The notes below the pieces were generated by a model, which was not told the DNA's origin, made no database searches, and was given only the letters and a program-made list of their open reading frames with translations. Position numbers and translations under genes: made by a program. Positions 8,438 to 15,195 of a DNA stretch of 64,000 bases are shown here, piece by piece (the first letter of the stretch is position 1; every line of letters begins with the position of its first letter). Source of the DNA: Chitinophagaceae bacterium (lineage in GTDB: Bacteria; Bacteroidota; Bacteroidia; Chitinophagales; UBA10324); contig CANIPU010000009.1 of NCBI GenBank assembly GCA_947469485.1, forward strand, positions 1 through 64,000. The letters run 5' to 3'.

Positions 8438-9097
8438 ATGAATAGCATAAAAACATTTTTTACAATCCTCCTTTTAATTTCTGCACAAACAATTTTCGCT
8501 CAAAAAGTATTTACAGAGGGTACATTGAAATATAAAGTCAATATAAGCGGTGTTGCTGATCCTCAGGCGCAGGCAATGATGCAAAACATGGTAATGAGTA
8601 CTTTCATAAAAAACGGAAAATTTGCTACTGAAATGGATATGGGAATGATGAAAACCAGAACCATAATGCAATCAGAAGACAAGTATGTAACCTTAATGGA
8701 TATGATGGGGCAAAAGTTTAAATACACTATGGACAAAAAACAATTTGAAGACAAAAAACTAAAAGACGATAATTATGAAGTGACAGTAACAAACGACACC
8801 AAAGTAATTGCCGGATATAATTGTAAAAAAGCGATAATAAAAACGAAGGATGGCAATTCTTTTTTTGCCTACTTCACTGATGAATTAACCCGAGGTGATA
8901 AAGAAAACTACAATGGTCCTTATAGTAAAATTAAAGGAATGCTGATGGAATATTCTATGGAGAAGAAAGGAAACACCATGACTATGACATGCACAAATGT
9001 TGATTTTAAACCTGTTAGTGATGATGTATTTGTTATACCTGAAACAGGTTATACTGAAATGACTATGGATCAGATAATGAAGATGGGAGGAATGTAA
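8438..9097 (+). CDS. Exported methionine-rich protein, DUF4412-like
   Basis: The 219-residue protein has a clear signal peptide (FFTILLLISAQTIFAQ, cleavage after about residue 21). Its mature part resembles the DUF4412/GLPGLI kind of periplasmic proteins: an early EGTLKYKV strand, a central VIAGYNCKKAIIK motif and a later VDFKPVSDDVFVIP. About 24 of 219 residues are Met, several in clusters (AMMQNMVM, MDMGMM, LMDMM). The function of the family is unknown. The Met clusters could bind metal such as copper or be oxidation-sensitive, but this is inference. It has its own candidate promoter and ends in a strong terminator. The family call is moderately sure. Confidence 0.7.
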   Translation: MNSIKTFFTILLLISAQTIFAQKVFTEGTLKYKVNISGVADPQAQAMMQNMVMSTFIKNGKFATEMDMGMMKTRTIMQSEDKYVTLMDMMGQKFKYTMDKKQFEDKKLKDDNYEVTVTNDTKVIAGYNCKKAIIKTKDGNSFFAYFTDELTRGDKENYNGPYSKIKGMLMEYSMEKKGNTMTMTCTNVDFKPVSDDVFVIPETGYTEMTMDQIMKMGGM

Positions 9098-9125
9098 AAT
9101 TCAATGAAATATTATAAACCTGAAG

Positions 9126-9156
9126 GAGTCGCAAATGATTTGCGACTCTTTTTTAT
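9126..9156 (+). terminator. Rho-independent terminator
   Basis: The 10-base arms GAGTCGCAAA and TTTGCGACTC with loop TGA (9126-9148) are followed by TTTTTTTA. It terminates the comEC to Met-rich-protein unit and overlaps the 3' end of the convergent PLP-enzyme gene. Confidence 0.85.
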
Positions 9157-10037
9157 TTCAGGTATTTAGAACTGAATAAACCGCCGGTGTGCAGACACAA
9201 AATTTTACTGTTCGGTGGAAAGAAATTCTTCTTTATCAAATCATTTATACCATAAAATAATTTGCCCGTGTAGACTGGTTCAAGTTGAATGCTGTTTGAA
9301 AATTTAAATTTATATATATACTCCATCAGTTCATTATTCCACTTTGCATATCCGCCGAAATGATAATCGTGTTGAATGCTCCAATGCAAAACATGCTTCT
9401 TTCTAATTAAATCTTTTACAGATTGTTCTAAATAATTTTCACCTTTTAAAACTGCAATTCCGATAATCTTTGCTTTTAAGCCTGCAGATAATGAGAGACC
9501 TGCAAGAGTTCCTCCACTTCCAACTGGTGTAAATACATAATCAAATTCTTCAGCAATTGGCGAAAGAATTTCCGTGCAACCTTTTACTCCCAAATCATTG
9601 CCCCCTCCTTCAGGAATAATAAAATGCTCGCCAAATTGTTGCAATAATTCTTCTTGATATTTTTCTTCTCCTCTCCTTCTGTATTCTTCACGCGAAACGA
9701 AATGCAATTTCATTCCAAATTCTTCAGCCGCTATTAAAACATGGTTAAGTTCAACAGGTTTTTCTCCTCGTATGATACCAATGCAACTAATATTATTAAG
9801 CGAACAAGCTTTGGCTGTTGCAATTATATGATTGCTGAATGCCCCACCAAAAGTGAGAACAGGCAATCCATCTTTATTTGCTTCCTCTAAATTGTATCTG
9901 AGCTTGAATAATTTATTTCCTCCAACAATATCATCAATCAAATCCAGCCTGAGAACTTTCCAAACCACTTGTTTTTCTTTAGTAAGAGAAGTTTCTACCT
10001 GCTGAATTTCAGGTTTGTATGAAGGAAGATTTATCAT
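9153..10037 (-). CDS. PLP-dependent ACC deaminase/D-cysteine desulfhydrase family enzyme
   Basis: Members of this fold-type II PLP family open aminocyclopropane carboxylate or release sulfide, ammonia and pyruvate from D-cysteine. The 294-residue protein keeps the PLP-lysine segment GGNKLFKLRYN (K42), the TFGGAFSNHIIATA loop, the phosphate-binding GSGGTLAGL loop and the late CLHTGGLF motif. Function within the family cannot be read from sequence; with no ethylene-related genes nearby, D-cysteine or a related amino acid is the likelier substrate. Its ATG overlaps the arfB stop by 4 bases, so the two are translationally coupled in a minus-strand block with the nuclease-domain gene. Confidence 0.85.
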   Translation of the reverse strand: MINLPSYKPEIQQVETSLTKEKQVVWKVLRLDLIDDIVGGNKLFKLRYNLEEANKDGLPVLTFGGAFSNHIIATAKACSLNNISCIGIIRGEKPVELNHVLIAAEEFGMKLHFVSREEYRRRGEEKYQEELLQQFGEHFIIPEGGGNDLGVKGCTEILSPIAEEFDYVFTPVGSGGTLAGLSLSAGLKAKIIGIAVLKGENYLEQSVKDLIRKKHVLHWSIQHDYHFGGYAKWNNELMEYIYKFKFSNSIQLEPVYTGKLFYGINDLIKKNFFPPNSKILCLHTGGLFSSKYLK

Positions 10038-10447
10038 TCCTCTCCTGCTGAATATTTTTTTTGCCTCAATTGCTTTTTCTCACCCTGTATTTTTTTACCT
10101 GTCAATCTTTTTTTTCTGGCTCCGGGTGAAACAGAAGTTTTAATTCGCTTTTTGGTTTTCTTCAGGGCATTTATCAGCAAATCTTCTAATTTATTAAAAG
10201 CAATTTTTTTATTGGCAAGCTGACTTCGGTCTTCCTGCACATCAATTTGCAAGATTCCTTGCTCACTCAGTTTGTTTTTTAACTTGTGCAAAATGAGTTT
10301 TCTTTCTTCATCAGAAATTCCAGTACTGTTTAATACATCATAAAACAACTGAATACGCGAACTTACTTTGTTTACATTCTGCCCGCCCTTTCCACTGCTG
10401 CGTGTGGCTTTTATAATTAACTCTGTTAGAATTGTTTTGAAATCCAA
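10034..10447 (-). CDS. arfB: Peptidyl-tRNA hydrolase ArfB (ribosome rescue)
   Basis: ArfB (YaeJ) enters stalled ribosomes and hydrolyses peptidyl-tRNA. The 137-residue protein has the release-factor-like GGQ motif in RSSGKGGQNVNKVSSR (GGQ at 21-23). Its basic C-terminal tail (KKTKKRIKTSVSPGARKKR) is the part that occupies the mRNA channel in the family. No ATG fits: the frame has a stop four codons upstream and the family's N-terminus matches a TTG start at 10447. It lies 10 bases after the nuclease-domain gene and overlaps the next gene by 4 bases. The assignment is secure. Confidence 0.93.
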   Translation of the reverse strand: MDFKTILTELIIKATRSSGKGGQNVNKVSSRIQLFYDVLNSTGISDEERKLILHKLKNKLSEQGILQIDVQEDRSQLANKKIAFNKLEDLLINALKKTKKRIKTSVSPGARKKRLTGKKIQGEKKQLRQKKYSAGEE

Positions 10448-10457
10448 AACAAAATAT

Positions 10458-11090
10458 TTACGACTGACTTTTTCGTCTGCCTATTTCATCGCGTACTGCA
10501 ATGGCCTTTTCATAATCTTCCTTCTCAATATATTTCTGCAGCATTTCATTCAACTCAGCCAGCGATGCTTTTGACAAATCACCTGTGCTTACTCCAGAAG
10601 AAATTTTAGGTTCACTTTTTTTAATTCCTTTCTCTTTTGGCTTAGCTTTTTCTTTTTCACCTTCCTGCTCCTGTTCTTGTTCTTCTATTATTAAACCTGC
10701 AGAGTCGAGTATAAAATCATAAGTATAAATAGGGCAATCGAAACGAATGGCTAATGCAATAGCATCAGAAGTACGAGAATCAATTTCAATCATATCATTA
10801 TCGCGCTGACAAACCAACTGAGAAAAGAAAGTTCCATCCACTAAATTGTTTATGATAATTTCTTTTAAATCAATTGCAAAAGCAGTGCACATACTTTTCA
10901 TAAGGTCGTGAGTAAGTGGCCTGCTTGGATTCATTTTTTCCAAAGCAACTGCAATTGCTTGTGCTTCAAAACCACCTATCACAATTGGCAACCTGCGTAT
11001 GCCACCAACTTCACCAAGAACCACTGCATAAGAATGCGATTGAGTGATACTGTGAGAGAGAGCAACTATTTCCAGTTCTATTTTTTTCAT
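10458..11090 (-). CDS. Bifunctional nuclease-domain protein with C-terminal UVR motif
   Basis: The N-terminal 130 residues form a BFN (DUF151) domain (LPIVIGGFEAQAIAVALEK, RPLTHDL, DSRTSDAIALAIR). Plant members have DNase and RNase activity; bacterial roles are mostly unknown. A Lys/Glu-rich linker at about 138-165 leads to a UVR motif (AELNEMLQKYIEKEDYEKAI, residues about 174-206), the helical hairpin by which UvrB and UvrC interact. The BFN-UVR combination is standard in Bacteroidota. It sits 12 bases after etfA and before arfB on the same strand, so it may belong to the etf transcript. A role in nucleic-acid metabolism is plausible but unproven. Confidence 0.85.
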   Translation of the reverse strand: MKKIELEIVALSHSITQSHSYAVVLGEVGGIRRLPIVIGGFEAQAIAVALEKMNPSRPLTHDLMKSMCTAFAIDLKEIIINNLVDGTFFSQLVCQRDNDMIEIDSRTSDAIALAIRFDCPIYTYDFILDSAGLIIEEQEQEQEGEKEKAKPKEKGIKKSEPKISSGVSTGDLSKASLAELNEMLQKYIEKEDYEKAIAVRDEIGRRKSQS

Positions 11091-11102
11091 CGCCGAAAGA
11101 TA

Positions 11103-12080
11103 TTAAGCTCCTGCTTTAAACTTTTTAAAAGCTTCATTTAATTTAGGAACAACTTCAAACACATCGCCCACAATTCCATAATCTGCTGCTTTAAAGAATG
11201 GCGCTTCGGGGTCTTTGTTTACAACAACGATAACTTTACTTCCGTTTACACCAGCCAAATGCTGTATAGCTCCGCTTATTCCTAAAGCAATATATAAATT
11301 AGGTCGAACAGTTAAACCGGTTTGCCCAACATGCTCCTCATGCGGGCGCCAGTGAATATCAGCCACCGGACGACTACAGGCTGTTGCTGCTCCAAGTATT
11401 GTTGCCATTTCTTCCACCATTCCCCAATTCTCAGGTCCTTTTAATCCACGACCAGCAGAAACAACAACATCTGCATCACTTAAAGTTATTTTACCTGAAG
11501 CCTTTACAACTTCTTTAACTTTCACTTTGTTGTCAGTATTATTTATTGCTACCTCCAGGTTTTCAATTGAGCATTTATTTTCAGTTTTAACCGGAGCAAC
11601 CGTATTAGGTGTTAACGCGATAATTTTATTCTGAGAATGAATTGCATACAATGCAATTGCTTTTCCGCTGAAAACATTTTTTCTGATTTTCATTGAACTG
11701 CCATCCATTCCGGGAAGATCAATGGCCCCTGCAACAAAACCTGCATTCATTTTAGCAGCCAATACAGGTGCAATGGCTTTGCCTGAATAGTTAAATGAAA
11801 AAACAACTGTTGTGCAATTTAATTTTTGTGCAACATCATTTAACACTTTCGCATACAAGCCTGCATCAAAATTTTTAAGCAAATCGTTTGAAACCCTGTA
11901 AACTTTAGTTGCACCGTAATCTCCTAAAGTTTTTAAAACTTCATCACTCAGACCTTCAAAATCAACAACAACAGCTTCGGTATTTAATAGAGCAGCAACT
12001 CGTGCTCCATAACTGACAGCCTCAAAGTTTGACTTCTTAAATACTCCATTTGCACTTTCTGAAAAAACTAATACAGGCAT
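11103..12080 (-). CDS. etfA: Electron transfer flavoprotein, alpha subunit
   Basis: The EtfAB dimer carries electrons from acyl-CoA dehydrogenases to ETF-quinone oxidoreductase. The 325-residue protein has the N-terminal ETF domain. Its C-terminal FAD-binding domain shows VSAGRGLKGPENWGMVEE, HVGQTG, YIALGISGAIQHLAGV and NKDPEAPFFKAADYGIVGD. The length is normal. It follows etfB by 26 bases in the same direction, the conserved order. Together with the crotonase and hydroxyacyl-CoA dehydrogenase elsewhere in the window it points to acyl-CoA oxidation. Confidence 0.96.
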   Translation of the reverse strand: MPVLVFSESANGVFKKSNFEAVSYGARVAALLNTEAVVVDFEGLSDEVLKTLGDYGATKVYRVSNDLLKNFDAGLYAKVLNDVAQKLNCTTVVFSFNYSGKAIAPVLAAKMNAGFVAGAIDLPGMDGSSMKIRKNVFSGKAIALYAIHSQNKIIALTPNTVAPVKTENKCSIENLEVAINNTDNKVKVKEVVKASGKITLSDADVVVSAGRGLKGPENWGMVEEMATILGAATACSRPVADIHWRPHEEHVGQTGLTVRPNLYIALGISGAIQHLAGVNGSKVIVVVNKDPEAPFFKAADYGIVGDVFEVVPKLNEAFKKFKAGA

Positions 12081-12106
12081 TTTATGTTTTATTAATTGAA
12101 ATTTAA

Positions 12107-12847
12107 TTAAATAACTTTTGCTTCGTTATGAAGTAATGAAATCAACTCTCCAACATTGTCAGGACTAATTAATTTAACTCCTGTTTTTTCTTTTGGTAAT
12201 TCATAAGAAAGAATAGAGGTGTGATTTTCGTTTGCAGACGCGGCAACAACTGCAACAGGTTTGGTTCTGGCAGCCATGATTCCACGCATATTAGGAATAC
12301 GAGCCTCTGCCATTCCTTTAGCAGCACTTAGCACAAAAGGAATACTTGCCTCAACTGTTTCATGTCCTCCGGCTATTTCACGATTCAGTGTTGCAACCGT
12401 TCCATTTAATTCCAGACTTGAAGCAAGGGAAACATATCCCCAATCAAGCAACCCCGCAATCATACCTCCGACTTCAGAACCATTATAGTCAATTGTTTCC
12501 TTCCCACATAAAACAATGTCGTAGGGATTGGCTTTTACATATTCTGCTATTTGTTTTGCAACAAACATTGCATCAACAGGTTCAGCATCAATTCTAACGG
12601 CATCATCTGCACCAATTGCTAAAGCCTTACGAATAATTGCATCTGTATCTGCAGCACCAACATTTATTACCGTTACTGAACCTCCAAGTTTTTCTTTAAG
12701 TTCCAATGCGCGAACAAGTGCATACCATTCATCGTATGGGTTTACTATGAAAACGACTTTATCGTTATTAAACTTCGTATTGTTATCAATGAAAGCAATC
12801 TTGGTAGTAGTATCGGGAGCTTTGCTTATACAAACTAAAAACTTCAT
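12107..12847 (-). CDS. etfB: Electron transfer flavoprotein, beta subunit
   Basis: EtfB pairs with EtfA and in most ETFs holds AMP. The 246-residue protein shows the family pattern: MKFLVCISKAPDTTTKI at the start, NPYDEWYALVRALELKE near 38-53, the loop CGKETIDYNGSEVGGMIAGL near 115-134 and the signature AEARIPNMRGIMAAR near 180. The length is normal. It is the first gene of the minus unit etfB-etfA-(BFN)-(arfB)-(PLP enzyme), and a well-spaced promoter lies about 50 bases upstream. Confidence 0.96.
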   Translation of the reverse strand: MKFLVCISKAPDTTTKIAFIDNNTKFNNDKVVFIVNPYDEWYALVRALELKEKLGGSVTVINVGAADTDAIIRKALAIGADDAVRIDAEPVDAMFVAKQIAEYVKANPYDIVLCGKETIDYNGSEVGGMIAGLLDWGYVSLASSLELNGTVATLNREIAGGHETVEASIPFVLSAAKGMAEARIPNMRGIMAARTKPVAVVAASANENHTSILSYELPKEKTGVKLISPDNVGELISLLHNEAKVI

Positions 12848-12895
12848 GTGTAATTTATTAAATGCAGTGAGTGAAAACTGCTATTATGAGGGGCG

Positions 12896-12925
12896 TAAAA
12901 ATAACTGAAAAGTATTATGGGCAAA
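12896..12925 (-). promoter_or_regulatory. Candidate etfB promoter
   Basis: On the minus strand TTTG (12925-12922), an 18-base spacer and TATTTTTA (12903-12896) fit TTTG-N18-TAnnTTTR, the same geometry as the rpsP promoter. The predicted leader is about 40 bases. Confidence 0.5.
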
Positions 12926-13036
12926 ACGATTAAAACAGAATTAAACACTGCCGGAAGTTAATAAACAATACAATTGTATTTATTGGTTAGGAATGATAAA
13001 TATCCCGGAATAAGAAATTACTAAACCTGGTAAAAT

Positions 13037-13462
13037 TTAATTCTTTATGAAATGAATTTCAGTAATTGAACCGGAATTATCATTCTGAAGAATAATTGTT
13101 GAATTTTCAGTAGAAGTGACTCTCCAATTCTTATTTAAATATGGCATTGGACTATTTCCGCTTATTGAAATATTCAATATTGAAGCGCTGTTTTCATTAG
13201 TCCATGACCCCATGCTATTTTCTGTTGCAGTTGATGCAATCATTTTCCCACTTGTTAAAAATGAAAAAGTGTACCCTTCAAAATTTGAAGACCGATCATT
13301 TCCGGCCTCTGAACAATAAATTATTTTCCAAGCTGAAGAGGTGAGCAATTCGGTTAACGAAAAATTTGGATTCGCATCTGTGTCCGGTTTGTTGCATGAT
13401 GAAAAAGCTAATATTACAAATAATGCGAAAAGTACAAATGGGTTTGGGAAGTGCTTTTTCAT
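13037..13462 (-). CDS. Small lipoprotein, lipocalin-like
   Basis: The 141-residue protein has a lipoprotein signal (FALFVILAFSSC, acylated Cys at 23). The mature part has the layout of lipocalin-like small lipoproteins common in Bacteroidota: a LLTSSAWKIIYC first strand, FEGYTFSFLTSGKMIAS, the GSWTNENSASILNIS strand and a final STIILQNDNSGSITEIHFIK. It is probably anchored in the outer membrane facing the periplasm. No ligand or activity can be named. It stands alone, with 190 bases to etfB and a featureless 217-base gap behind its start. The family assignment is tentative. Confidence 0.7.
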   Translation of the reverse strand: MKKHFPNPFVLFALFVILAFSSCNKPDTDANPNFSLTELLTSSAWKIIYCSEAGNDRSSNFEGYTFSFLTSGKMIASTATENSMGSWTNENSASILNISISGNSPMPYLNKNWRVTSTENSTIILQNDNSGSITEIHFIKN

Positions 13463-13679
13463 AATTGATAAATGTTTAATGAAAGGGCCTTATGTTTTTA
13501 TTATTGATTCGAAATATCTATTCACCACAATACTTATTAAACTAAAAGACTCCAAACAGGAATTAATTGGCGCTGAACCGGAAATTTTGAATTTTTCTAT
13601 TCACTTATTAAACATTAAAATATTAACCCAATAAAAATATTCAGTGATACGGATACAGCAATTATTATTGCAGTAAGTA

Positions 13680-14000
13680 ATGAGCAGAATAGAACAGCTA
13701 CAAAAATTTATTGAACAGGATGCCTCTGATGTGTTTTCAAGATATGCACTTGGTCTTGAATATGTTAAACTGGAGAAGCTGACTGAAGCTGAAAAATGCT
13801 TTCAATTTCTATTTGTTCATCATCCAACATATGTTGGCACTTATTATCAACTCGGAAAGCTTTTACAAAAACTGGGCAAGGAAGAAGAAGCAAAATCTGT
13901 TTTTAAAAAAGGAATGCTCCTGACACAAAAATCAGATGCAAAAACATATAGTGAACTTCAAAATGCATTAACAAATCTCGAGTTAGGATTAGAAGATTAA
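13680..14000 (+). CDS. Tetratricopeptide-repeat protein
   Basis: This 106-residue cytoplasmic protein is made of about two and a half TPR units: an N-terminal helix pair (IEQLQKFIEQDASDVFSRYA), LGLEYVKLEKLTEAEKCFQF at about 28-47 and YYQLGKLLQKLGKEEEAKSV at about 59-78. TPRs bind other proteins; the partner is unknown. It has no signal peptide. It is a lone plus-strand gene convergent with an L,D-transpeptidase-like gene. An 18-base AT-rich inverted repeat overlaps its stop codon (13998-14015) but lacks a T-tract. Confidence 0.8.
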   Translation: MSRIEQLQKFIEQDASDVFSRYALGLEYVKLEKLTEAEKCFQFLFVHHPTYVGTYYQLGKLLQKLGKEEEAKSVFKKGMLLTQKSDAKTYSELQNALTNLELGLED

Positions 14001-14022
14001 GAATTTCAATTCTTAGATATTA

Positions 14023-14661
14023 TCAATTTACCATCCAAAGCAAAACAGGTTTACCAGAAGCTTGAAGCATGGAATCCAATTTTATCATAAACTCATTACT
14101 TACAGCAGGGCAACCCCAGCTTTCAGGCGCGCCGACAGGAAATATTTCCTTATCGGGTACTGCATCCCAAGAATGGAGCACGATGGTTCTTTTCAACGCA
14201 TTGGAGTTACTACTATCTAATCCATGCAACAGATATTTTACATGCATGCCCCACTGACTATATCCGCGATCGCTTACCTTGTATTTTCCGAGTGATGAAC
14301 AATGACTTTCGCACACATTGCTGAACTGCGGACTGGTACTACTGGCATCGCTGCTCCAACCATTGCTTCCGCAACCATGAGTTACCAATGCCTTTTGTGT
14401 AACTTTCTGTTTGCTGAAATCCCAAACCATGAATCGGTTTTTACCAGAATGAATACTCATATCCACTACGAAATAAAATGTTGTGTCAAAATTTAATTTC
14501 TTGCAATGAGAAAAGGCCCGTGAGCTTAATTCGTTATATTTTAAACCATCATCAATAACTGCATTTTTATTTGCAGTGCCATTGCTGCAGGAATAAACAA
14601 TCAGTAACTGAAAGAATACAATAATTATAATCTGATAGGTTTTAAAAACCAACTGATTCAT
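14023..14661 (-). CDS. Murein L,D-transpeptidase-like lipoprotein (YkuD_2 family)
   Basis: The 212-residue protein begins with a hydrophobic signal and a likely lipobox (IVYSC, Cys25). The rest matches the L,D-transpeptidase catalytic domain of the YkuD_2 type, with THGCGSNGWSS at about 94-104, the catalytic histidine in VLHSW (H163) and the nucleophile in SWGCPAVS (Cys184). The LGKYKVSDRGYSQWGMHVKY stretch precedes them. Such enzymes cross-link or modify peptidoglycan; here it would face the periplasm as a lipoprotein. The assignment of the fold is good; the exact cell-wall reaction is not known. Confidence 0.87.
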   Translation of the reverse strand: MNQLVFKTYQIIIIVFFQLLIVYSCSNGTANKNAVIDDGLKYNELSSRAFSHCKKLNFDTTFYFVVDMSIHSGKNRFMVWDFSKQKVTQKALVTHGCGSNGWSSDASSTSPQFSNVCESHCSSLGKYKVSDRGYSQWGMHVKYLLHGLDSSNSNALKRTIVLHSWDAVPDKEIFPVGAPESWGCPAVSNEFMIKLDSMLQASGKPVLLWMVN

Positions 14662-14776
14662 GAGAGGGAATGGAATGATGATTTCTGCTAACGAATTCTT
14701 TTTAAAGAAATTATATTCAAAATAAAAAACCCTGTTATTTCCTATAAAAGGTTTAAATAGCCGGAGAAATTTCAGA

Positions 14777-14890
14777 TCACTTTTTTACAAACCGCTTCAC
14801 TTCCATATTACCGTTTTCCATTTGCAGTTTTATAAAGTAAACACCGGACAAAAGTGATTGCAGATTGATGGTGACAGCTTTTGAATCGAA
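14777..14890 (-). pseudogene. Relic of a T9SS type-A sorting domain
   Basis: On the minus strand 37 codons plus a stop read FDSKAVTINLQSLLSGVYFI and then KLQMENGNMEVKRFVKK. This is the typical last part of a T9SS type-A C-terminal sorting domain (the SGVYFIKL and KRFVK-type end). No start codon or upstream protein remains in this frame. The fragment abuts, back to back, a piece of an unrelated type-B sorting domain on the plus strand. I read it as the 3' end of a lost secreted-protein gene. Confidence 0.7.
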
Positions 14891-15137
14891 CGATGATGTC
14901 AAAAATGATCTTTTTTATCCAAACGATATATGCAAAACGGAATACATTCATCTTTTTGTTTATAATCGTTGGGGTGAGTTAATCTATTTCACCGATTTAT
15001 TTAACGATGGTTGGAATGGCACACGCGATGATGTTCCATGTTCAATGGGTGTTTATATTTATGTATGTCGTTATAGAATTATTGATGCTTCATCAGCAAA
15101 TGATATTAAGACAGGGAATGTAACCTTGATCAGATAA
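14886..15137 (+). pseudogene. Relic of a gliding-motility-associated type-B (CHU_C) sorting domain
   Basis: The plus strand encodes NDDVKNDLFYPNDICKTEYI, the core LFVYNRWGELIYFTDLFNDG with the diagnostic NRWGE, GTRDDVPCSMGVYIYVCRY and an end GNVTLIR. This is a nearly complete CHU_C (type-B T9SS) domain of about 83 residues, but the large protein that should precede it is gone. A short open frame starts at 14865, yet its first residues come from the overlapping minus-strand relic. The domain itself is intact to its stop codon and is followed by a terminator. Confidence 0.72.
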
Positions 15138-15140
15138 TAT

Positions 15141-15176
15141 AAAAAAAACCACCCTCAAAACAGAGAGTGGTTTTTT
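15141..15176. terminator. Bidirectional terminator
   Basis: An A-tract, the imperfect arms CCACCCTC and GAGAGTGG around loop AAAACA, and a T-tract make this usable on both strands. It ends the type-B relic on plus and pnp on minus (pnp stop at 15196). Confidence 0.75.
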
Positions 15177-15195
15177 GTATTAAAGCGAGGAACTT

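Noticed and set aside
13998-14015. Perfect AT-rich inverted repeat at the stop of the TPR gene, considered as a terminator
   Set aside because: No GC-rich stem and no T-tract on either strand.
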